Part shown: positions 45,101 through 57,100 of the stretch, piece by piece
How the letters are laid out: each line of letters starts with the position of its first letter
How positions within the stretch are numbered: position 1 is the first letter of the stretch
Assembly: GCA_905116865.2 (NCBI GenBank)
Contig: CAJHNH020002032.1
Location: forward strand, 62,001-126,000
DNA length: 64,000 nucleotides
Source: Candidula unifasciata
Lineage: Eukaryota; Mollusca; Gastropoda; Stylommatophora; Geomitridae
Reading direction: 5' to 3'
Translations under genes and position numbers: made by a program
The notes under the pieces: generated by a model
Told to the model about the DNA's origin: nothing
The model's database searches: none
What the model saw: only the letters and a program-made list of their open reading frames with translations

Positions 45101-48100
45101 ATCAAATGGTCATTAAGAGATCTGGTCTGCTTGTCCTAAAAGCTCACTGCCCGCTTAAGCTCGTCAGATGTGTACATGATACAGGAAATTATCTACAAAA
45201 ATACTGCACAGAGAAAGGGCACTGGTAACAGCCTCTTATCACATAATGACCTAATATATGCCAAGGTCTAAGCCTTCACATCTCTACAACAGTTTCTATC
45301 ATGGATTTACTTGTGCACTTATAATGTGATACTCCCCGTGTGGGTTTCTGGGACCCATTTTAGAGAATAAAGCCACTGCCCCCCCCCCCCCCCACAAGCA
45401 TGTCATAGGATTCAACTAATCAGGGCTATTCCCGTCAAAGTCGAAGTGTAACTGATGGAGGCTAAGCACCAACAGTCTGCATAAAATATGTCTGATCTGT
45501 AAAACAGATGTGCATGCAAAACTCAAGTTCTGAATTAAAATCAAAGTCCTGGACTGGAAGAACAACCATCACTTTCTGCCAGAGTTTAAAGAAGGTGAAC
45601 TATAAGAAGAAAAAGATACAATGATACATAAAACAAGAACTGGTTCTTGAAATCTAGGTAAACCTGCTGTTAGCATGAATAAATCAAGAACTGACATCTC
45701 TGCACTCAACAAATAATGTCCATTGTACAGTTTTTACAGAAAATGCATGCACCAACAGTTTAAGCGCAAAGCACTAGTAGACACGGCTTTACATATTACT
45801 TGCAAACAAGTAAAGATAAGAAATGGGTTAGTTAAAGTACAAAGTTATTTTAAAAAAAGGAAAGAAATAAACAAATAAAAATCAAAGCAAAGCAAAAGCA
45901 GAAAATGGAAATAAAAAGTGGAACAAAAACTTACCAACAATAATGATAATAATAACAATAATGACAGCAATAAGAATGAGCCACATCTGTGAACACACAA
46001 AAAACAACAACAGTGTTACAACATCAGCAAGATCTGTGTAGAGCATGCAGTGCATGTAAGTAAACAATATTTTATAAGTGGTCTAAAAAACATCAGTAAG
46101 CAACAGGCAACATCTCTCAGGGGAATTTTTTTTAGTAAAGGACAAAATTGTTAGACAGTTCACGTTCAGGGGAAAACTATCTCACGGCTCATACTTATTC
46201 TATGTCATATTAACCAAACTGATTCAGATACATAAATTTCTAATAGTGAAACAGAAATAAAACTCTATATGCTCTAATTCATAACCCAGGTTGGTTGAAA
46301 AGAAGACATCACCGTTAAATATTACCACCACCACACAGTTAGGTAAACCTGCACAGCCTGACCTCAATGAAAACTTAAAGTAGCGAGTTAAAGTTTTTGA
46401 TTATACAGAGAGTCACCCTGAAAAAGTACAATCAACACAGAGCAAGCTGAAAAAGTACAATCAACACAGAGCAAGCTGAAAAAGTACAATCAACACAGAG
46501 CAAGGGTGAGACCACGCAAAATATGGAACGATGAAAAGAGATCCCCCCCAAAAAATGAAGAAACATGAAGAAGGCTAGGACTGAAACCAGTCATACAATG
46601 AGGTGGTCTGGCTATCTGACAAAAAGTCCCTGGTACCAACAGCCACAGAAAGTCACACTGAAGAAAATAGAGCAAGGAGAAGACCACATAAAATATGGAA
46701 TAACAGTATTAAAAACAGCTTTAGAGAAATGAAGATCAACTTATACAATGTATTAGAAATAGCACACAGAAAATCTGTACACCCACTCTCCTCCTTCCTG
46801 ATAGGGTAACTGGGGGAAAAAAGGAAGAAGATTACAAGAACACAGGATTAGCTAAAAGCTGGATTGCAATGCCATATGGCCTTGGAAAAGTTTCAATCTC
46901 CCTTCCAATTCTTTTAGCCCTTGAAGCTCCTTAAATAAATATTAAGACAGAATCATCAATGCACAGCTCAGGGAGAGATTGAAACAAATTCCAGTAATAC
47001 AGGTGAGGAAAAGATGCAGCCTAGGATACCTGACGATACTTTAACTAGTGTGACTAAGTCGGGCCCCAAACAGACAGAATGGAAAATCAGAGATAAGAAA
47101 TATCTTCTTCTTTTGTAATTGGCTGTAAAAAGTCAGTTGGCACAATGTGTTACGGCTTACAGCTAGACTGTGATATCTGCACCGTTTAGCCCAACACATC
47201 CCGTCTGGCAAACTCCTAATTAGTCACTGTTTTATGACATGCTTATTGCGGAACAGTAACACCCCCCCCCCCTTTTTCCCCCCAGCCCATGAGACCCAGA
47301 ACCCTGCATCAAGGGGAAGAGACAGATATTAATAACATGATAAGGTCACAGAGGAAGCTACAGAAGGACTTGGCTTGAGTCAGTTGATAGTGCAACCTTC
47401 TGTAGGGGAAAATAAATGGCAGAAGAAGTACAAGAAGTCAAGATATATAACTACTTCAGTGAATCTACACACAAACTGTTGCAGGTTGCTTGCTATCAAT
47501 TCTGAGTCTACACAGAACTAAATCATTTGTGTCAACACATAAACAAAAAATTCTACACTAGTTCCAAATAAACGATACACAAACAAATCTGTGCTGAGTT
47601 TATTCCGCAGTCATCAAAAAAAAAAAAAAATTACATCCTGATTCTGATAAGAGACATGCAGCAGAAACATGCATGGAAAACACACACATTTCTGAATAAG
47701 TATCTGGAGAGTAGTAGACAAGTGAATACTTTAATATAGTTCCTCATGGTGGAGTGTAGTAGACAAGTTAATACTGTCAAGCAAGGGTTCTCAACCTTCC
47801 TAAAGCGCGACCCTTTAATATAGTTCCTCATGTTGTGGTGGAGTGTAGTAGACAAGTTAATACTGTCAAGCAAGGGTTCTCAACCTTCCTAAAGCGCGAC
47901 CCTTTAATATAGTTCCTCATGTTGTGGTGGAGTGTAGTAGACAAGTTAATACTGTCAAGCAAGGGTTCTCAACCTTCCTAAAGCGCGACCCTTTAATATA
48001 GTTCCTCATGTTGTGGTGGAGTGTAGTAGACAAGTGAATACTGTCAAGCAAGGGTTCTCAACCTTCCTAAAGTGCGACCCTTTAATATAGTTCCTCATGT

Positions 48101-51100
48101 TGTGGCGACCCCCAACCACTTAATTTTTTTTACTGCTACTTCCTAACTTCAGTGAATATCTGTTTTTCGATGGTCTTAGGCGACCCATGTGAAAGGGTCA
48201 TTTGACCCCCAAAAGGGTCACCACCCACAGGTTGAGAACCGCTGCTGTCAAGTAAAATACTTTTTAGAACCTCAAGAAATAATCATTTTACTTTCGATTT
48301 TATGAAAACAAACCAGAACAATCCAGTAGTTGTAATCTACCAGGGAAAAGTAGTTATAATCTAGCCAGAAATAAGCAATGTGATTACCTATTACATATTT
48401 TACCCCCCCAAAAAACCCCCATTATCTACTTTGCTGACTATATAAGTAAAAACATAATCTACCTTGCTGACTACAAGCAAAACAATCACAAAATAGTTCA
48501 TGTCTGTAAAACTAATATTTTAGAGCAAAACCTAGTTTCAAAGTCAGAGTGCTTCTGACAGAGACAAGAAATGAAATATGCCAGATCTGTCAAACAGATG
48601 TGAATATTTCTCACTGATTCAGACAAAAAACGCAATATTTTTCCCCAAACTAAGTATAGCACTATAATAAGCTTCAATTATTACAGGTAAAGGATTATAT
48701 TTCTCAGTGGGGTAGAACTTTTAACATTTTTTTTATCAGACTAGGCACAAATTTATATTATGCTTCACTGATTTGAAGCAAAAATCTATAATACTGAGAG
48801 ATAGAAAGGCCACATATTCCTTTAGTTGAGAATAAAACTATATTATGTTCCACCAATTTGAAGCAAATCTATAATACCGACCAATAGTAAGACTATAAAA
48901 TGCTTTGATGTAGAATACAATTTATTTTCTTCCACTGGTTAAGAGCAAAACTACAATTGTTTTATTGATGAAATCTTTACTAAGCAGCACTCATTAAGGG
49001 TAAGCCTATCAAATGTTTTCTTAAGTCACAACCACACCCTCTGTAGAAATAAGTCCACTGATACAACAAAATGACAACATCATACTCAAGTCTGTGTGGC
49101 TGTGCCATAAAGGAACCAGCACACATAAGCCAGGCAGGCTGTACTCACCAACGATTATAATAACTATAATCCCAATGATAACTCCTAAGATTATCATCAT
49201 CTGGAGAATTGTTAGCAGCCAAATGAGAAAAGGAACCAACCATCAACATAGTGAGATGTTTATTCTGAGTACCTTCTTTCATACACACGTACTTAGCCCT
49301 CGACCCGTCAGGGTCATGGTGGTGTTTTGATGGATGCACTAGCAAACAAACCCTGCCATCTTTCTCTGTCTTCCACTTGTTGTAGAACTGTTTAGTAATT
49401 TAGTCCTGTCAATTTCTTGATGTTGTAATTCCAGTTTCTTCTTTGCCCCCCTCTTCTTCGACTACCGCCCAATGTTCCTCGAAGTATAGTCTTTGCAATC
49501 AAATCATGTCTCTTTCTTAAGTTGACAAGAATATTTGTCCTTTTGCAATCTGTTTCCATTTCTTGTTGTCCTAGGTTATCTTATTCCAACCATCAATGCC
49601 AATATAATCAAACTGCATAATAAATATCTCACTTCCTGTGGGCCGTTTATATGTCCCACAGAGCATGCAGACAAGTTCTCTCCTGTGAAATCATTTCGAT
49701 ATCATGGATGGAAGCATCTAATACCTTAACCTCTCTCATTAATGTTCTCCACAATGATTCTTTTGGGTGTCCATTTCCTCCACCCAACTTTCCACCACCT
49801 GAGAGCCTGTCTGCTCATTGACTGATCACTTCTTCACAGAATGTGCCTAGCATATTGCCATCTGCTTTGTCTTATAACTGTTGATACCAGCAGTTGTTCC
49901 AGACAGTTCTCATATTTCTTCACTTGTTACTCCTGTAATTTAACAGTTTGAGAAGGGTTGCAGGGGTGCAGGGGCGGCCAGAAGAGATAAAATCAGGAAT
50001 AATGTCATATGAGAAACTGCCGGCACGGAATCAATTCTAAATGACACACAACGACAGCAAAACAAATGTTGTGCACATTTATGATGTCTTGTGACACCCA
50101 TACCACACACCACAAGAGAAGAAGGACACAGATCACGAGGCAGACCAAGTACAAGATGGAAAGACAGCATCAGACAAACTCGACAACAGCAAGACGTGTC
50201 TATAGTTGACGCAGCCAGAAGAGCATGAAGCAGAACCTTGTATCTTCTTGACACCCAAAGTGGTAAAAGAAGAAGAAGAGAAGAAGAACTAGCCCCATTA
50301 AGACATACTAGGGCCATTTGCTAGAGACATATCCTGTGACCAAATGACACATCACAGATTTTGTGAATATTAGTTCCTGTTACTTACATACATTTGTGCC
50401 TACATTTGTATGACACTGAGTTGAACAAAGAACCGCTTGGCCAAAGATCATTCTACTGCTGATTAATGAATCCAGGCAGCATCTATGTAGAAGGTCTTAT
50501 CATACAGTTTGGTCAGACTGTATTCTTACTGCAAGAATAAACCCATTTATTCTCCTTATTATGATGTAATTCAGGTACATGCTTGTTATAACCTTCTCCT
50601 TAATGCTGGTATTAATGACCCTGTGACTATCATTTTCTTCTTCCTCTAAAAGTCCATGCCGTGAGGCGTTGGTAGTCATGTCTATCCACAACCCTCCGTC
50701 TCATGTACTTTCAATCAACTCTGACACAGATGATCCTCCATGCCATGATGTCAAACTGTCTAGCATCTTTTCTCTCAGTCTCCTTTCCACCTTTACTACT
50801 GTCACCATTTACTCCAGTCTTCTCGTCACATCATCAAAGAATGTATGTAGATTGTCTCTTTCCGATGTGAGCAATCAGTTCTCTTCATGACTCAGTTTCT
50901 TTCAAGATATTTCATTACTCTTTTTATCTGTCCATGGTATTCTCATCAATCGTCCATAAAACAGCACCTCCACAGCTCCCAAATAATTTTTCACTAATCT
51001 ACCAACTGTCCATGATTCACTTCCATTTATCAAGATAGGATCTATATAGCTTTTAAGAACCTATTATTTTATGCAAGATTAATTACTCAGATGTTTAAGC

Positions 51101-54100
51101 TGTATATACACATTCCTGTTTACTTCTTCGTGAGAGTTTCGGGGCCCCATTTTTGGGGAATAATACCCCACCACCTCCTAACAAGCATGTCCTAAAAGTC
51201 AACCAATTAGGGGTGTTTCCTTCAAAGTGCATCGACCTGTGTGGTGATGAACCAACAGTCTGCATACAAATGAGCCAAATTTGTTAAATAATATTCATAC
51301 AAAACTCAAATTTTGGAACAAGACCAAAGCCCAGCACTGGACGAACAACCAGAACTTTCTGCAGAGTTTACAGCCATTCAACACTAAGAAGAACAAGAAG
51401 ACTTTACTTATGTCCAGTATTTACCCAAACAAGGCTAATTTATGTATTTTATTTACGCTTTGGAATGCAGAGGCAGTGAGCCACACATGACAATGCATCA
51501 GAGCTCATACAATCAAGACTCATCTACACTTCTCAGCTGTCATCTGCCTGAGAAGTTTAGGACATTCTACACACAAATAAGCCAGATCTGTAAAAATGAT
51601 GTACACCCAAAACTCAAAAGTGCTAGTAGCACAAGACCAAAATCCAGAAGTGAATAAACAACCAGGATTTTGCATCAGAGTTTATAGCGTGAATGTGATG
51701 AAAAAGAATCTATATTGCTGATATACATCAGAACTTAAATCTGTCATCTTTTTCTTCTTCTTCGATCCTTCTGTCAGAAAACTTATATCAGGAGGCCGTA
51801 AGCCTTTATGAAAGCTTTCATGCAGTCTATATCTTCTCGTGCACCATAATACCAATTTGTCCTCTTCTTCGATCCTTCTGTCAGAAAACTTATATCAGGA
51901 GGCCGTAAGCCTTTATGAAAGCTATCATGCAGTCTATATCTTCTCGTGCACCATAATACCAATCTGTCCTCTTCTTCGATCCTTCTGTCAGAAAACTTAT
52001 ATCAGGAGGCCGTAAGCCTTTATGAAAGCTATCATGCAGTCTATATCTTCTCGTGCACCATAATACCAATCTGTCCTCTTCTTCGATCCTTCTGTCAGAA
52101 AACTTATTTCAGGAAGCCGTAAGCCTTTATGAAAGCTATCATGCAGTCTATATCTTCTCGTGCACCATAATACCAATTTGTCCTCTTCTTCGATCCTTCT
52201 GTTAGAAAACTTATATCAGGAGGCCGTAAGCCTTTATGAAAGCTATCATGCAGTCGATATCTTCTCGTGCACCATAATACCGATCTGTCCTCTTCTTCGA
52301 TCCTTCTGTCAGAAAACTTATTTCAGGAGGCCGGTAGCCTTTATGAAAGCTATCATGCAGTCTATATCTTCTCGTGCACCATAATACCAATCTGTCCTCT
52401 TCTTCGATCCTTCTGTCAGAAAACTTATATCAGGAGGCCGTAAGCCTTTATGAAAGATTTCATGCAGTCTATATCTTCTCGTGCACCATAATACCAATCT
52501 GTCCTCTTCTTCGATCCTTCTGTCAGAAAACTTATTTCAGGAGGCCGGTAGCCTTTATGAAAGCTATCATGCAGTCTATATCTTCTCGTGCACCATAATA
52601 CCAATCTGTCCTCTTCTTCGATCCTTCTGTCAGAAAACTTATTTCAGGAGGCCGGTAGCCTTTATGAAAGCTATCATGCAGTCTATATCTTCTCGTGCAC
52701 CATAATACCAATCTGTCCTCTTCTTCGATCCTTCTGTCAGAAAACTTATTTCAGGAGGCCGGTAGCCTTTATGAAAGCTATCATGCAGTCTATATCTTCT
52801 GGTGCACCATAATACCAATCTGTCCTCTTCTTCGATCCTTTTGTCAGAAAACTTATTTCAGGAGGCCGGTAGCCTTTATGAAAGCTATCATGCAGTCTAT
52901 ATCTTCTCATGCACCATAATACCAATCTGTCCTCTTCTTCGATCCTTCTGTCAGAAAACTTATTTCAGGAGGCCGGTAGCCTTTATGAAAGCTGTCATGC
53001 AGTCTATATCTTCTCGTGCACCATAATACCAATCTGTCCTCTTCTTCGATCCTTCTGTCAGAAAACTTATATCAGGAGGCCGTAAGCCTTTATGAAAGAT
53101 TTCATGCAGTCTATATCTTCTCGTGCACCATAATACCAATCTGTCCTCTTCTTCGATCCTTCTGTCAGAAAACTTATTTCAGGAGGCCGGTAGCCTTTAT
53201 GAAAGCTATCATGCAGTCTATATCTTCTCGTGCACCATAATACCAATCTGTCCTCTTCTTCGATCCTTCTGTCAGAAAACTTATTTCAGGAGGCCGGTAG
53301 CCTTTATGAAAGCTATCATGCAGTCTATATCTTCTGGTGCACCATAATACCAATCTGTCCTCTTCTTCGATCCTTTTGTCAGAAAACTTATTTCAGGAGG
53401 CCGGTAGCCTTTATGAAAGCTATCATGCAGTCTATATCTTCTCATGCACCATAATACCAATCTGTCCTCTTCTTCGATCCTTCTGTCAGAAAACTTATTT
53501 CAGGAGGCCGGTAGCCTTTATGAAAGCTGTCATGCAGTCTATATCTTCTCGTGCACCATAATACCAATCTGTCCTCTTCTTCGATCCTTCTGTCAGAAAA
53601 CTTATTTCAGGAGGCCGGTAGCCTTTATGAAAGCTATCATGCAGTCTATATCTTCTCGTGTACCATAATACCAATGTGTCATCTGATTAAATTTTTTCCA
53701 CAGCAACTTCTGAACTTATCAGTACCACAGCATTAGTTGCCTAATCAGTCTGTGATATTTTCAACATTCTTCTCCCCTTAAAAAAAAATCCCAAATTTCA
53801 ATATCTTCAGCTTTCCCACAATTTAATAACTCATTCCACATTCACATCCATACAAAAGACATATATTTTCTGAAATAAGTTTAAATAAGTAGCTCCAGTA
53901 AAACATGAATGGTAAGATGCAAAGAGATGACAGAGAAAGTACTCTACCTTGCAGTTCTTCCACCAGTACTTGCGCTTCAGCCTTCCAGCACTAGCCTCAA
54001 ACTGAGACGCTCCAGCCTGCAATGCCTCTGTAGAGCAGTTCCACACACATTGTCACACAATAACAATAGTTCCACAAATACTCTCACAATAGTCACAAAC

Positions 54101-57100
54101 ACTGTCACAAAATAACAAACTCTGGAAAACATTGTCTACACAAAACAATTAGGAAAACACTGTCTATACAGAACAGTTAGGGAAACACTTTCTACACAGA
54201 ACATGAGTCCACAGTGCTATGAAGGTAACCAAAATTAAAACTCATAACTTAGGAATGTGCAACATTTCTTGGTGAGTTTTAAGTCTGCTAGTTCCTATGT
54301 TATTCACTCATGTCAACTAAATTAGCAGAGACAGCTTTTATTCACAATTTTTCAGCAATAGTGCATGTTGTTTACCCTTGACAAATGAAATGTAAGTGAT
54401 AATGTTGTGATGGTAGTTTTCCTAAAATAGTTTCATCTTCTCAGAGATCACCGGCTGTAAATTCAAGTGGAAAATTCTGGTTGTTCATCCACTTCTGGGC
54501 TGGTCTTGTTCCAGAACTTGAGTTTTGCATGCACATTCATTTGGCAGATTTAGCTTATTTACATGCAGACTGTTGGTTTCCCACCTCTCAGGCAGATGCA
54601 CTTTGACTTCAAAGAAAACACCCCTAGTTAGCCGCCTTTCATGACGAGCTAGTTAGGTGGTGCAGCAGGTCTGTTCTCGTTTTCCCCAAAATCTGCATGG
54701 GGAACATATACCTTGTTTAACCCTCAGAGCTATCACCTGGATATACAGTATCCACAATTTTTTCAATGCACGCTGCCGTAGTTTTCTATTGTCTGGCCCT
54801 AAGTAGTGATATCTTTGTTCTTAATCCACACTCACTATTAAGTTAAGCAGAGATTGTTTTCTCAGTCTACTTGAGGCTGTAGTAGCCACCCCCCCCCCCC
54901 CCCCCCCCCCCCCACCACAACCAATAAAAATACAATAATAGCAAACAAACAAATCAAGGGTGATTAAAGTAATTACCAGCTCTGTCATCTAGCTGTGATA
55001 TCTTCTGATCCCTGTACAGCACTTTGTCTAAATTCACCTTCATCACGTCTACAACCTGTATACATGAACAAAGACCAGGTGACAAAATTATTGCTGCATA
55101 AACACACCACAGAATCACTTAGAATACCTCAACATTGATATCAAGTAATTTACTGATCTTGGCCCTTTTCTGTCTTCCCAGATGATTGTGTTGTACTGTG
55201 TTATGGGAAGGCAAAAGAATCACAGCCTATCTCAATGGCACAAAGCCTGGGCAGTACTAGAGACTGTGTGTTACACATGCAGCACCTTCCAGCCTGCCTT
55301 GCTTACTCCAAAAGAAAGGTAACACCAATACCTTTGAAACAAAGCCTTCTGTAGAAGCTGCTAGATCAGAAACGCAGTGCTTCATTTGTCAGAGCTTTCC
55401 TCCTAGTTGCCAGCAGAGGTTGAAGGGCTTGGATGCACTGCCATGATATCAAGTTTTAAGACTGCATTTCTTCGGTCTAGGATAATGCTAGGTGTTTCTT
55501 CTTCAGTGTACTCCTCCTCTCAAAGCCACTGGCACAAGTTAGATCCGAGGTCTGATAAACACTGCCCAACACTTGGTGCTAACACAGAACAGGTTGTACC
55601 GACTACTGACCGAGACCTGGGTTTTCATAGAATATATGCAGTCACTTCTTACAAATGTATCTATAGAATGCATGTGTGCCTTAAAGTATGCAGTAGAGTT
55701 CTACCAAGTTTATTATAAAATCAATGCTGGAATACCTCATCCACCTGAGCCATAGTCTGCTGCAGGCGCTTGCTCTGTTCCCGCGGAGGAGGCAATCCTG
55801 CCTGGGGGCCACCTGGTCCTGTCGACCTGAAAAGTGAGAAGCATCAGTACCCTTGTAATGATACAATTTATCATTTATCAGATAAGTCTGGGAAAAACAT
55901 CTAGTTAGCATAAATTATGTGCAAGAGGTGGGACTTAAAAAAAGATCACAGGCCAGGAAAGACAAACGTGGGATTGTCTGAAACATGGGAATGACTGAAC
56001 AATCCTCGGATAGTGCATGGAATTGAGTGGATGATCAGAAGTGAGAGAGAACTAAGGATCATTCTGTGTGTCTGGTGCTTGGACAAGATGAGTGGAGTCT
56101 GCATGTGTGTATGTAATGCACATTTTACTGAGTCATATGTTTAAAAGAAGTAATTTAAATGTCAAACAAAATATAAAAATAGCTCACATAAGTGCAGCAA
56201 AATGTATAAAGACCATAAAGAAAACACAAAACATAAAGACCATATATGTTGAGTCTATAATAACAACAAACAAACACTTGACAGCATGAGCCACGCCATC
56301 ACATGGTCAATATGCAAGCAGAATAATCAAATAAATAACTGTAACACTTCTTCTTTCTTTGCTTTTAAAAGGGTAATTGGTACATTGTGTTGTGGTTTAC
56401 AGCTAGGCTGCAATATCTGCATCTTTTGGCGAAACATATCTGATTTCAATAAACTCCTCATTACTACAACATGCTTGTAAAGAGGAGCAGTGGTTACACT
56501 ACCCCCAATACCCCTCTCGGCCAACAATGGGGCCCTTAATCCACAGGGGAATGTCCAACAATGGGGCCCTGGAATCCACAGGGGAATGCCCAACAATGGG
56601 GCCCTGGAATCCACAGGGGAATGCCCAACAATAGGGCCCTGGAATCCACAGGGGAATGCCCAACAATGGGGCCCTGGAATCCACAGGGGAATGCCCAACA
56701 ATGGGGCCCTGGAATCCACAGGGGAATGCCCATTAATGGGGCCCTGGAATCCACAGGGAAATGCCCGACACATCTGATTTCAACCAACTCCTAATTAGTC
56801 ACCTTCTAGGACATGCTTGTAAGGGGCCAGTGGGTGTATCCCCCCCCCCCCCCAATGAGGCCCGTGAATCCACATGGGGAACTGTGGCTCTGTATGTAGC
56901 TCACTGTTACTTATAAATACATTTAAACAATAATATGGTACATATGAAAACTTGTCTAGTCACAATAATGTAAGCACCAGACAGATCCAGCAAGCAATGT
57001 GAATAATACAGCTTTTTAAGCTAATAATCTACATCAACTTCAATCCCTGCATTAAAGGAAAGGAAAGGCAAGAGAGACACAGGATCAGATTGTTTCTGGT

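Noticed and set aside
51753..53680. Series of 74-residue open frames every 107 bp as a small-peptide gene family
   Set aside because: Each frame spans parts of successive identical array units. The period is not a multiple of three, so the frames simply restart in each copy.
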